Source of the DNA: Treponema sp.
Lineage (GTDB): Bacteria > Spirochaetota > Spirochaetia > Treponematales > Treponemataceae
Direction: 5' to 3'
NCBI GenBank assembly: GCA_017935745.1
Contig: JAGBGX010000010.1
Location: 248,001 to 312,000 of the forward strand
DNA: 64,000 nt
Shown: positions 1 through 8,736 of the stretch, in pieces
How the letters are laid out: every line of letters starts with the position of its first letter
Numbering within the stretch: position 1 is the first letter of the stretch
Notes under the pieces: generated by a model
Databases searched by the model: none
Seen by the model: only the letters and a program-made list of their open reading frames with translations
Told to the model about the DNA's origin: nothing
Translations under genes and position numbers: made by a program

Positions 1-1491
1 CTTGACTGTGAAGTGGATGCGATTTTTGACAAGCCTGTTTATTTTGGACAAAAAGACTTGTCAAATAAGGAAAATAATTTTGAAATAGATTTATTAAACA
101 GGCTTATAGGCAGCAGACTGAAAGATGTTCATGATGCAATTTCTGAAAAGAAAAGAGAGGTTCAATCCGTTGTTTTAGAAATGCAGAAAATTCAAAATCT
201 GGATTTATTGAAAGAAGAAACGGAAACAGATATCAAAAATGCAGAACAGCAGTTAAAAATTTTTAAAGACAAAGGTGTTTCAGAAAAACTAAAGCGGCAG
301 ACTGATTTTGATAAAGACAGTTCAATTCTGCAACGTAATAGAGAAACATTTGTTTCTTATAGAAATGAATTAGTAAATTTAGTAGAAAAGTATGAAGTTT
401 TTTTTACTAGTACAATCTCCGGTTCTGCTGAAAATAAAGATATTTTTGAAACTGCAAATATGGCCGTCAAGGAAGCCGAACCGGAATTTATAAGAATAAA
501 GGAGATTATTCAGAAAACTGACAGTGCATTAGAGAAATATAAGACCGTAGAATCGTCTCTTAATGAAAAAAGAGATGAAATGAAAGAAGAATTTGCAAAA
601 ATTAAACGGGAAATAAATTCAGATACTTTGAATCCGGATACATTTCTATCTCTTACACGAAAAAGTGAGATTTCAAAATTAAAACTTGTCGAAATAAACA
701 AGCAGTCAGAAAAAAAACAAGAATTGGAAAGGCAGCTGAAAGAAAAACTATATGAGCTGAATGAATTATGGCGGGAAGAATTTAATCGTTTAAATGAGGA
801 AACAAAAAAAATAAACAGCACAAATACTAATTTAAAAATATCTATAGAATTTAAAGCACAAAAAGCACTATTTGTTGAGAAACTAAAATCCGTTTTTCGT
901 GGTTCCGGATTACGAGATTCTGCATACCAGTCTTTATCTGAACAATTCCGGGATTTTATAGAAATATATAAAACTCCGGAAACAGTAAAAGAAATAATAA
1001 ATGAGAATATGCTGGGTGATTTCAACAGGCGGTTCAATGAAAATCTTTTTGATTTGTTGACATTTAAAGTTGAGAACAAGGTTACTATTGAATACAAAGG
1101 GAAATCTTTGGACAAACATTCCCTTGGTCAGCGGGCTTCCGCTTTGATACTGTTTCTGCTTGCACAAAAGGAGAATGATGTTCTTATAATAGATCAGCCT
1201 GAAGACGATTTGGATAATCAAACAATTTACGATGAAGTTATAAAAGAACTTTTAAAATTGAAAGGGGAAATGCAGTTTATATTTGCCACTCATAATGCAA
1301 ATATACCGGTTCTGGGAGATAGTGAAAAAATAATTGTATGCTCTTTTGAGGATTCGGATAAGATTGCTCTCAATGAAGGCTCAATAGATACAACTTCAAT
1401 ACAGCATGATATAATCAGAATAATGGAAGGCGGAAAGGATGCCTTTGACAAGCGAAAGAATATTTATACTATTTGGGATAAACAATTATGA
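1..1491 (+). CDS. TrlF-like SMC-type AAA ATPase, C-terminal part
   Basis: The frame is already open at base 1, so the true start lies left of the window and only about 496 C-terminal residues are seen. The first 300 residues are charged and heptad-rich, as in a long coiled coil. The last 150 hold an ABC/SMC-type head: a signature-like SLGQRASA, a Walker B LIIDQPEDDLDN and a switch segment FATHNANIPVLGD. This pattern is typical of the PHP-linked TrlF-like ATPases; the expected N-terminal PHP nuclease domain and Walker A would be upstream. It overlaps the next gene by an ATGA junction, so the two are probably translated together. Very AT-rich compared with the core genes. Family confidence is good, function is inferred: nucleic-acid-sensing ATPase of a defence island. 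Confidence 0.75.
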   Translation, partial: LDCEVDAIFDKPVYFGQKDLSNKENNFEIDLLNRLIGSRLKDVHDAISEKKREVQSVVLEMQKIQNLDLLKEETETDIKNAEQQLKIFKDKGVSEKLKRQTDFDKDSSILQRNRETFVSYRNELVNLVEKYEVFFTSTISGSAENKDIFETANMAVKEAEPEFIRIKEIIQKTDSALEKYKTVESSLNEKRDEMKEEFAKIKREINSDTLNPDTFLSLTRKSEISKLKLVEINKQSEKKQELERQLKEKLYELNELWREEFNRLNEETKKINSTNTNLKISIEFKAQKALFVEKLKSVFRGSGLRDSAYQSLSEQFRDFIEIYKTPETVKEIINENMLGDFNRRFNENLFDLLTFKVENKVTIEYKGKSLDKHSLGQRASALILFLLAQKENDVLIIDQPEDDLDNQTIYDEVIKELLKLKGEMQFIFATHNANIPVLGDSEKIIVCSFEDSDKIALNEGSIDTTSIQHDIIRIMEGGKDAFDKRKNIYTIWDKQL

Positions 1492-2660
1492 ATGCAATAG
1501 AATTATTAGATATTGTCAGTTCCGGGGAAACGAGCAAAGTACAATTTAAGGAAACTCTGGAAAATGATGATAAAATTGCTGCTGAGTTGATAGCAATGGC
1601 AAATTCTAAGGGCGGGATTATTCTCTTTGGAATAAAAGACAAGACCGGTGAAATCTGCGGACTTGATTATACAAAACTGCAATATATCGGAAACAGAATA
1701 GCCGCAATTGCAACTGATTTTGTAAAACCGCAAGTTTTTATAACTACAGAAGTTGTTACTATAAAAGCAGAAACAGGTTCCAAAAAAGTGTTGGTTGTAT
1801 CAATAGAAGAAGGTATTGCAAAGCCGTACAAAGACCGAAACGGCATTATTTGGGTGAAGCAAGGTTCTGACAAACGAAAATTGACTGACAATAACGAGCA
1901 AATACGGCTGTTCCAGCAAAGCGGTTCATTGTATGTAGATGAAATGATTGTTCCCAATACATCAATCGCGGATATAGACGGCGACAAAGTTGAGGAATAT
2001 TTAAAAAAAATTGGAGAAGAGGATACTGAACTTTCTAAAGAGCAAATATATAAGAACATGAACATTTTAAAAGATTCTCGTTTGACATTGGGCGGGCTTC
2101 TGTTTTTTTCCGGGGAACCACAGAAATATCGTCCGGCATTCGGAATCAAAGCTGTTTCTTATTTTGGAAATGAAATTGAAGGTGACTCGTATAGAAACAG
2201 CAAAGACATAAAAGGAACACTGCCTGAATTATTTGAACAAGGAATGGCGTTCTTCAAGTCTTCGCTGCGGCAAATTCAGAACAGTCAAAATTTCAATTCA
2301 ACAGGAGTTTTAGAAATATCATCTGTCGCATTGGAAGAATTATTGCAAAATGCTTTGACTCATCGGGATTATTCAAAAAATGCACCTATCAGAATTTTAA
2401 TCTTTGATAATAGAATTGAATTGATAAGTCCGGGAGCATTACCAAACAGTTTAACTGTTGAAAATATAAAGATGGGCAATACAGTTGCCAGGAATAATCT
2501 TTTAGTAACATTCTGTTCAAAAACTATGAAATATCGGGGGCTGGGCTCAGGCATTCTCCGTGCACTAAAAGAACAGAAAAATATAGAATTGATAAATGAT
2601 TCGGAAGGGGAGCAGTTTATTGTCCGTATTCCTCGTCCAAAAAATTCAACTTTGTTATAG
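1488..2660 (+). CDS. AlbA_2 (Schlafen-like) and GHKL ATP-binding domain protein
   Basis: 390 residues with two domains. The N-terminal 120 residues match the AlbA_2 fold (FKETLEND, then MANSKGGIILFGIKD, then KPYKDRNGIIWVKQGSDKR). The C-terminal part has a GHKL/HATPase_c_4 domain with ALEELLQNALTHRDYS, FDNRIELISPGALP and MKYRGLGSGI. Such proteins are often annotated as ATP-binding or transcriptional regulators and are frequent in defence islands. The ATG overlaps the stop of the upstream ATPase gene (ATGA), and the next gene begins 29 bases downstream, which supports a single operon. The nucleic acid it acts on cannot be told from sequence. Confidence 0.8.
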   Translation: MNAIELLDIVSSGETSKVQFKETLENDDKIAAELIAMANSKGGIILFGIKDKTGEICGLDYTKLQYIGNRIAAIATDFVKPQVFITTEVVTIKAETGSKKVLVVSIEEGIAKPYKDRNGIIWVKQGSDKRKLTDNNEQIRLFQQSGSLYVDEMIVPNTSIADIDGDKVEEYLKKIGEEDTELSKEQIYKNMNILKDSRLTLGGLLFFSGEPQKYRPAFGIKAVSYFGNEIEGDSYRNSKDIKGTLPELFEQGMAFFKSSLRQIQNSQNFNSTGVLEISSVALEELLQNALTHRDYSKNAPIRILIFDNRIELISPGALPNSLTVENIKMGNTVARNNLLVTFCSKTMKYRGLGSGILRALKEQKNIELINDSEGEQFIVRIPRPKNSTLL

Positions 2661-2689
2661 GGACTGTGCAAAATTAAGGGGAAGAGGTC

Positions 2690-3688
2690 ATGTATGCAAC
2701 GACAACTGACAGACCGTGTGAAGAAATTTGTTATGAAGACGAGCATATTTCTAAGGTTTTAGCAGAAATCAAGAGAAATTTTGAACCATATTTTATTGAT
2801 TTTTTGGAAACTTCCGGAGGAACTGTTATTAGTTCTGAACAATTTAGGGCTTTACAGCAGAAATTTGGAACAATAAATTCTACACTCAAATCTAACACTG
2901 ATTATACAAAAGCCTTCAAAGGTATTTTTGAAAAATCGATTGAAACTTATGAAAGAGACAGAGAAAAATATTTAAAACTTCTTGAACCAAGTAATCTTGA
3001 AGAATATCAATATGACCCAGCACAGTTTAAGAATCAGGCACTAAAAAATGAGTGTCCAATTATTCATGGAACAATTATGAATAAGAAGGCAAAAGAATTA
3101 GATGGATATAGACGTGACTTTAATCGAGCAAATGCAAACGAGCTTCTTCAGGTGGTTATGAATATAAGTGAATTTGCTCATTCTTATAAAAAGAAATTTT
3201 ATAAACCTGAGACTTATTTGTCTATAAAATCTTATAAAGATTTAAATGTGAAATTAATGGATAAGGAAGGATATTTTTATTATGGAGTTTTGGGTGGTGG
3301 AATAAAATCATTAATGCTTTATAAATTTGACCCGGAAGTTTTTTCATACCGTAGTAAAAATGCCATTTGGTCTTTGTGGTATCTTTCAAACAAACAGAAA
3401 TTTGAATGTAAACAGGATTCAGAATTTTTAATCATTGATTTGGAACACAGCGTTACAAAACAGAATTATTTTTATCCTTATGAATTATTCTCAAAATATG
3501 CTTTTGAAATCTTCAGGCTTCTGAATGGAAAAGCAAAAGAACTTAATGTAAATCTTAACCCAGAGTATCGATATGTAATTGTTGATACATTCTTTGAACA
3601 TGTAGCAAATAAACATGCTACAGAAATTACTGAGTTATCAAAAGAATTTAATGCGGATGGTTTTGACTATGGCACGATGGGATGGTGA
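2690..3688 (+). CDS. unknown 332-residue protein paired with the RecQ-like helicase
   Basis: Not recognised as a named family. The ATG follows a purine-rich ribosome site (GGGGAAGAGG). The sequence is soluble, without signal peptide or membrane segment, with a charged helical first half and a more globular second half (GVLGGGIKSLMLYKFDPEVF, RSKNAIWSLWYLSN, DSEFLIIDLEH, YFYPYELFSKYAFEIF). The gene end overlaps the start of the downstream helicase by about 20 bases, a tight coupling that suggests the two products act together. Codon use and AT content match the genes around it. A nuclease or DNA-recognition partner is possible, but nothing in the residues proves it. Confidence 0.7.
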   Translation: MYATTTDRPCEEICYEDEHISKVLAEIKRNFEPYFIDFLETSGGTVISSEQFRALQQKFGTINSTLKSNTDYTKAFKGIFEKSIETYERDREKYLKLLEPSNLEEYQYDPAQFKNQALKNECPIIHGTIMNKKAKELDGYRRDFNRANANELLQVVMNISEFAHSYKKKFYKPETYLSIKSYKDLNVKLMDKEGYFYYGVLGGGIKSLMLYKFDPEVFSYRSKNAIWSLWYLSNKQKFECKQDSEFLIIDLEHSVTKQNYFYPYELFSKYAFEIFRLLNGKAKELNVNLNPEYRYVIVDTFFEHVANKHATEITELSKEFNADGFDYGTMGW

Positions 3689-5678
3689 TTTGCAAAAGTT
3701 TTTTCCAAATATTGGATTCAATTCCCTTAGGGATGACCAGGAGAAAGTTCTTAGCAGTGTTATAGATACTGGCAATACATTAGGGATAATTCAAACTGGA
3801 GGCGGAAAATCACTGATTTATTGGATGGCAGCCTTGGAAATAAAAGGTATTGCTATAGTTATCTCTCCTCTGATTTCCTTGATTGATGAGCAGACTGAAA
3901 AACTTAAGAATCAGGGATATGAAGTTCTTGAATTACATGGCGGAATTGATTCTTTTAAGCAAATGAAAGTAATAAGAGCTTTTGCAAATAAAAAGATTAA
4001 TCCCAGTTTTATTTTTCTTAGTCCAGAGAAAATTGCTATTGATGGTCTTTTGGAGCAAGCAATAAAAAGACGAAAAAATGATATTAAGTTATTGGTGATA
4101 GATGAAGTTCATTGTGTGAGCCAATGGGGAATGAATTTTAGACCATTTTATCAGCGTATTCCAATTTTCTTGGATACAATTTTTGGCAGCTTTGAAAATT
4201 GGTGTAGAATCTTAGCTTTGACTGCTACTGTAAATAATAAAGAGTTGAATGATATTTGTTCTTACTTTCATATTGATAAAAAGAATATAAAAAAAACTCC
4301 TTTGTTGATGCGCAGTGAGATTCAATTACATACTAAAAAATGTATGAAAGAAGCTGATAAGGAGGCTGCTTTTTGGGATATTGTAAATATTCATAAAGAT
4401 GAAAAAATACTTGTTTATGTTTATCGCAAGTATTCCAATCATGGTGTGGAAGGCTTATGCCGGGAAGCAGAGAACCGCGGATATAGATGTGCAGCTTTCC
4501 ATGGTGATATGACTGCAAAAGAAAGACAAAAAGTCATAGATAGATATAAAAATAATGAAATTAATATTGTTTTTGCCACAAATGCTTTTGGAATGGGAAT
4601 TGATATTCCTGATATCAGGGTGGTAATCCATTATATGATTCCAGAATCTGGAGAACAGTATTATCAGGAAATAGGCAGAGCTGCCAGAGATGGTAAAGCA
4701 GCTAATGCTTATATGCTCTATACCGACAAAAATATTGATGTAAAAGGAGATTATTTTATTGATAATTCTTTTCCTAGTGAAGATTTATTAAAACAGTCAT
4801 TTGAAAAAGTATTGCCATTTAGCAAACAACCGGGCTATAAGGCTTTGGATGTTTTTGATGATGATGAAGTTTTGAAATGTTTGCCTTATTTTATTGAGGT
4901 TGGATTAATTGAAATAGTTGGTAAATGCTTTGGAGATATGTTTTCATTAGAAAAAATACAGTCACCGGTTCTACAGGAATATGCCAATGAATCCAAACTA
5001 TTCTTAGGAGTTATTAAGAAAAAGAATATAAAACCGGCAGAACTATCTTCTTTTGTTTTCAATGAATATTTGGATAATCGAGTTGAAGTGAAAAAGGCAT
5101 TAAACAAAACTTTGGTTCTTACTATTCTTTCAGCAGAAATATCTGAAAAACAAATGAAAACTATGCTTGAAAGTATTAATGCAAAGAAAACATATAAACA
5201 TGATTTGTTGGATTATTTTGTTTATCAAGTCGAACAATGCAAGAACTCTCAAGAATTGCATCAGGAAATTGCTTATTATCTTGGTACAGACAAACATCAG
5301 CTGAATCGTATTTATCAGGCTAAAGATGGAACGATGGTTCGTAGTAAGTCAGAAGTTATCATCTCTAATCTTTTAAGTGAAGCCGGAATTAAATATGAAT
5401 ATGAGAAGAAACTCTTTTATGATGACATACATCATATTGAACCGGACTTTACTATAGTTCTGCCTGATAATAAAGAAATTTATTGGGAACATGTTGGAAT
5501 GTTGGGTCTTGATGATTATGATGAAAACTGGAAGAAAAAACTTGATATTTACGAAAAGTATTATCCGAATCAGATGATTAAAACTTATGAAAGTGGAGTT
5601 TTATCGAAGAACGCGGGAGAAAATATTGAATATATAAAGAAGCTGATGAATAAAAATAGCCCTAAAAACAATCTATGA
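3669..5678 (+). CDS. RecQ-like DNA helicase with C-terminal PD-(D/E)XK-like domain
   Basis: Helicase superfamily 2 core of RecQ type: Walker A QTGGGKSL, motif II IDEVHCVSQWG (DEVH instead of the usual DEAH), motif III ALTATV, motif V NIVFATNAFGMGIDIPD and motif VI EIGRAARDG. After the helicase core comes a divergent middle region, and then a C-terminal nuclease-like module of about 110 residues with SEVIISNLL, EPDFTIV and YWEHVGML. This module resembles the Vsr/DUF559-like endonuclease fold seen on other defence helicases. RecQ zinc-binding and HRDC domains are not apparent. The reading frame is open from 3615; 3669 is preferred because the RecQ homology starts just after it. The gene is the last of the AT-rich four-gene island. 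Confidence 0.85.
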   Translation: MARWDGDLQKFFPNIGFNSLRDDQEKVLSSVIDTGNTLGIIQTGGGKSLIYWMAALEIKGIAIVISPLISLIDEQTEKLKNQGYEVLELHGGIDSFKQMKVIRAFANKKINPSFIFLSPEKIAIDGLLEQAIKRRKNDIKLLVIDEVHCVSQWGMNFRPFYQRIPIFLDTIFGSFENWCRILALTATVNNKELNDICSYFHIDKKNIKKTPLLMRSEIQLHTKKCMKEADKEAAFWDIVNIHKDEKILVYVYRKYSNHGVEGLCREAENRGYRCAAFHGDMTAKERQKVIDRYKNNEINIVFATNAFGMGIDIPDIRVVIHYMIPESGEQYYQEIGRAARDGKAANAYMLYTDKNIDVKGDYFIDNSFPSEDLLKQSFEKVLPFSKQPGYKALDVFDDDEVLKCLPYFIEVGLIEIVGKCFGDMFSLEKIQSPVLQEYANESKLFLGVIKKKNIKPAELSSFVFNEYLDNRVEVKKALNKTLVLTILSAEISEKQMKTMLESINAKKTYKHDLLDYFVYQVEQCKNSQELHQEIAYYLGTDKHQLNRIYQAKDGTMVRSKSEVIISNLLSEAGIKYEYEKKLFYDDIHHIEPDFTIVLPDNKEIYWEHVGMLGLDDYDENWKKKLDIYEKYYPNQMIKTYESGVLSKNAGENIEYIKKLMNKNSPKNNL

Positions 5679-5788
5679 ATCTTTTGTTGTGGAAATTATA
5701 TTTTACTGATTTGCGACATTCGGCGAGAAAGTAGAATAATGCTTCCTTTTATTTCGATTTTGTGCTATATTAGAAATATGGTGGTTGT

Positions 5789-6025
5789 ATGAGCGGGCTG
5801 TTACTTTCAAAAGAAACACAGAAGAATATTTCCCGGGTTATTGGTGTTGATTATGTTTCTGTCGTAAACTATGAGCCGTCTGAAGAGATGTCTTTGGTGG
5901 GCAGAATGCCTGTTTTTTCTAAAAAACGCGACTTGAAAAAAATCGGCAGAGGCAACCCGCTCCTTTCTCGCCATAAAATCAGAACTATGGATGATGTAGA
6001 CAAAAAACTTTCAAGGATAAAATAG
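5789..6025 (+). CDS. small unknown protein, first of an overlapping pair
   Basis: 78 residues, basic C-terminal half, no signal peptide or membrane segment; not recognised. A TATATT box lies about 20 bases before the ATG. The stop codon TAG shares its last base with the GTG start of the next gene, so the two are probably co-translated. AT-rich and directly downstream of the helicase island (111 bases away), so it may be part of the same imported segment. Confidence 0.55.
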   Translation: MSGLLLSKETQKNISRVIGVDYVSVVNYEPSEEMSLVGRMPVFSKKRDLKKIGRGNPLLSRHKIRTMDDVDKKLSRIK

Positions 6026-6630
6026 TGCAGAAAGAGCAAGATGCAAGGCTTTCTGAGATTTATACTGCATACCTTACTGTCATTTCCCCGTTTATAATTC
6101 AATTGGAAACATTGGACGGTGAGTTTCCTGTTGAGATTTTGAATGAGATCCGTTCGATTTTTACTCATCTGGCACGGTGTTCGTCTGCTGCTGATGAAAA
6201 AATATACGAGGACAATGTGATAAAAGCAGAACGGCATGTAAAACGGGCTATTCTTGATTGCTTTAAGTATATGTGTGTCGCGTATGACGAGCATTTCCGG
6301 CGTTTTTCAAAAATAAATAGAAATGTGGATTTATCTTTTGTTGATAACGGCTCTTTTTTACAGGAACTTACCAGTCTGCGTATTGAAGCGGTGAATAATA
6401 AGACGGCGGCCCAAAAGAAAGAGCTTGCGGCAGAAAATCTTGAGGATGTGTTTGAGGATTATGAAAAAGCATATAATTCTTACGCTGCTGTTTATAATCT
6501 GATTCAGTCCTCGTCAAAATCCATTAATTATGTAAAACATAAGGCTGCATTAAAAGACCGCCTTACTACTGCATTCGGCATTGTCGGTGTCGTGAGCTTG
6601 GTTCTCACTGTCATTTTCCGCTTTATTTAA
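6025..6630 (+). CDS. helical protein with C-terminal membrane anchor
   Basis: 201 residues starting at a GTG that overlaps the preceding stop (TAGTG). The body is helical and charged; the last 20 residues (AFGIVGVVSLVLTVIF) form one hydrophobic segment, so the protein is probably tail-anchored in the inner membrane with its body in the cytoplasm. No family is recognised. Start choice rests on the coupling with the small upstream gene rather than on a Shine-Dalgarno site. Confidence 0.6.
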   Translation: MQKEQDARLSEIYTAYLTVISPFIIQLETLDGEFPVEILNEIRSIFTHLARCSSAADEKIYEDNVIKAERHVKRAILDCFKYMCVAYDEHFRRFSKINRNVDLSFVDNGSFLQELTSLRIEAVNNKTAAQKKELAAENLEDVFEDYEKAYNSYAAVYNLIQSSSKSINYVKHKAALKDRLTTAFGIVGVVSLVLTVIFRFI

Positions 6631-6684
6631 GAAACGTTCTATTTCATTTTCCATAATTATATTTCTTCTCAAAAGGAATTATAC

Positions 6685-7857
6685 ATGAGCAGTATATCAT
6701 TCAAAAACAACGGCAAACTGAAGCTTTTGATAATTGTCGGCACCCGCCCGGAAATTATCCGGCTTTCAGAAGTGATAAAGGCGTGCCGAAAATACTTTGA
6801 CACGCTGCTTGCACATACCGGGCAGAACTACGACTACAATCTGAACGGCATTTTCTTCAGGGACTTGGAACTTGATGATGCGGAAATCTACATGGATGCT
6901 GTAGGAAGCGACCTCGGCGAGACGATGGGAAACATCATCGCGAAGTCATATCAGCTTATGGCGGAAATTAAGCCCGATGCTGTTCTTGTGCTTGGCGACA
7001 CGAACAGCTGCCTTTCTGTCATCGGTGCAAAACGTCTTCATATTCCGATTTTCCACATGGAAGCCGGAAACCGCTGTAAGGATGAATGCCTGCCGGAAGA
7101 AACGAACCGCCGCATTGTCGATATCATAAGCGATGTGAATATGGCGTATTCGGAGCACGCACGCCGTTACCTTGCGGACTGCGGACTTCCGAAGGAACGG
7201 ACGTATGTTACGGGAAGCCCTATGGCAGAAGTGCTTCACAAGAACCTTGCAAAAATTGAGGCAAGCGATGTTCACAAAAAGCTTGGCCTTGGGAAAGGAA
7301 AATATATTCTTCTTTCCGCCCACCGCGAAGAAAATATCGATACAGAAAAGAATTTCAGTTCGCTTTTCAACGCAATCAGTAAAATGGCGGAGAAATATGA
7401 TATGCCGATTTTGTACAGTTGCCATCCCCGCAGCCGGAAACGCCTTGAATTATCGGGCTTCAAGCTTGACAGGCGTGTCATTCAGCACGAGCCGCTTGGA
7501 TTCCATGACTACAATTGCCTTCAGATGAACGCATTTGCCGTTGTTTCCGACAGCGGAACATTGCCGGAAGAATCAAGTTTCTTTACGAGTGTGGAGCATC
7601 CGTTTCCGGCAGTGTGTATTAGAACTTCTACAGAACGCCCCGAGGCTTTGGACAAAGCCTGTTTCGTTCTTGCCGGGATTGATGAAGTTTCGCTTTTGCA
7701 GGCTGTTGATACGGCTGTGGAACTTGTGCAGAGCGGGGAATACGGCGTTCCCGTGCCGGATTATACAGACGAGAATGTTTCCGCAAAAGTGGTGAAAATC
7801 ATCCAGAGTTATGTCGGAATCGTGAACAAGATGGTGTGGAGAAAAGATTCTAAATAG
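6685..7857 (+). CDS. fnlC: UDP-GlcNAc 2-epimerase family, FnlC/WbjD-type
   Basis: 390 residues, normal length for non-hydrolysing UDP-sugar 2-epimerases. Family marks include GTRPEIIRLSEV near the N-terminus, HTGQNYDYNLN, LGDTNSCLSV, HMEAGNRCKDECLPEETNRR, LLSAHREENIDT and SDSGTLPEES. The HMEAGNRC/PEETNRRIVD region, LGFHDYN and the C-terminal KMVWRK point to the FnlC/WbjD/CapG branch, which makes UDP-L-FucNAc from the product of FnlA and FnlB, rather than WecB. fnlA and fnlB are not in the window. In enteric O-antigen clusters fnlC is followed by wbuB, and here the broken glycosyltransferase at 8737 fits that order. A GGAATT sequence precedes the ATG. Confidence 0.85.
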   Translation: MSSISFKNNGKLKLLIIVGTRPEIIRLSEVIKACRKYFDTLLAHTGQNYDYNLNGIFFRDLELDDAEIYMDAVGSDLGETMGNIIAKSYQLMAEIKPDAVLVLGDTNSCLSVIGAKRLHIPIFHMEAGNRCKDECLPEETNRRIVDIISDVNMAYSEHARRYLADCGLPKERTYVTGSPMAEVLHKNLAKIEASDVHKKLGLGKGKYILLSAHREENIDTEKNFSSLFNAISKMAEKYDMPILYSCHPRSRKRLELSGFKLDRRVIQHEPLGFHDYNCLQMNAFAVVSDSGTLPEESSFFTSVEHPFPAVCIRTSTERPEALDKACFVLAGIDEVSLLQAVDTAVELVQSGEYGVPVPDYTDENVSAKVVKIIQSYVGIVNKMVWRKDSK

Positions 7858-7911
7858 GAAAAACATTGACGATATGTAATAAATTATGTATTATTTATGC
7901 AGGAGAAACTG

Positions 7912-8115
7912 GTGAAGGCTTATTCATCAAGAGAAATTATTCGGATGATTTAGGCTGACGGCTGGTATGAAGTTGCCTGTGCGGGAGACCATCATCATTT
8001 TAAGCATCCTGCTAAAAAAGGTCGTGTTACAGTTCCGCATCCGAACAAGGATTTGCCTGTAAAAACAGTGAAGAGTATTCTCACGCAGGCAGAAATAGAC
8101 AGTAGGGAGCTTTAG
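7912..8115 (+). pseudogene. hicA: hicA mRNA interferase toxin, interrupted by an in-frame stop
   Basis: Translated from the GTG at 7912 (AGGAG six bases upstream), the frame reads KAYSSREIIRMI, then TAG at 7951, then ADGWYEVACAGDHHHFKHP, and ends at 8113. The halves fit HicA: the double-stranded RNA-binding-like fold, the DGWYEV stretch and the catalytic His in GDHHHFKHP, then VTVPHPNKDLPVKTVKSIL. At the TAG the family usually has an acidic or polar residue, so a one-base change explains the lesion. It lies directly before a frameshifted hicB. Suppression of the TAG or a sequencing error cannot be excluded. Confidence 0.8.
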
Positions 8116-8545
8116 ATGAAAAATGATTATTCTTTTGTGGCGGTTTTAGATTACGACTCTGACGGAATAAGCATACGTTTTCCCGGATTTGCCGGGATGC
8201 TTTTCGTGTGCTGAAAAGGATGATACTGACGGGGCAATGAAAAACGCGAAGGAAGCACTCGGACTTCATCTTTATGGAATGGAGCAGGATGGAGAGGCAA
8301 TCCCGAGTCCGACTCCTGTTTCAAAAATAACGTTTGAAAAGAATCAGGCTCCGGCAGTCATAGAGGTTTTTATGCCTTCCGTCCGTGCGGCCGTAAAATC
8401 GTCTTTTGTAAAGAAAACACTTTCTCTTCCGTCATGGCTTGCGGCTCTTGCAGATGAAAAAAATGTGAACTGCTCGAAAGTGTTTCAAGATGCTCTGAAA
8501 GCATTGCTTTGCCCGCAGCCGAATGTTTCCGCCGTGCAGCCATAG
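8116..8545 (+). pseudogene. hicB: hicB antitoxin, frameshifted
   Basis: Starts ATG right after the hicA stop (TAGATG). Frame one gives MKNDYSFVAVLDYDSDGISI, RFPGF, and stops at 8212. A second frame from about 8189 continues LPGCFSCAEKDDTDGAMKN to 8545 and ends with a ribbon-helix-helix-like tail (LPSWLAALADEKNVNCSKVF). HicB normally reads FPDLPGCFS; one extra G in the run near 8184 would account for the shift. Joined, the product would be about 143 residues, normal for HicB with an RHH DNA-binding domain. Function is presumably lost, matching the broken toxin. Confidence 0.8.
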
Positions 8546-8736
8546 AATTATCAGCGGATACACAGTGGAACAAAATTAAAAACGAACCTCTTGAAATATC
8601 TTTTCGCGGTTCTGTAGTATTTTTTTAGGTTGACACTGAATAATCCGAATGTTGATTAATCGCTTCATACGCAAAACACATTTTCTATAAATTCAAAAAT
8701 CAGTTAACAATATTTTTCTCACAGCGGCAGGCTTCT

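Noticed and set aside
7951-7953. TAG in hicA as possible recoding (pyrrolysine or suppressor)
   Set aside because: No signal for recoding is seen and the paired hicB is also broken; simple decay is more likely.
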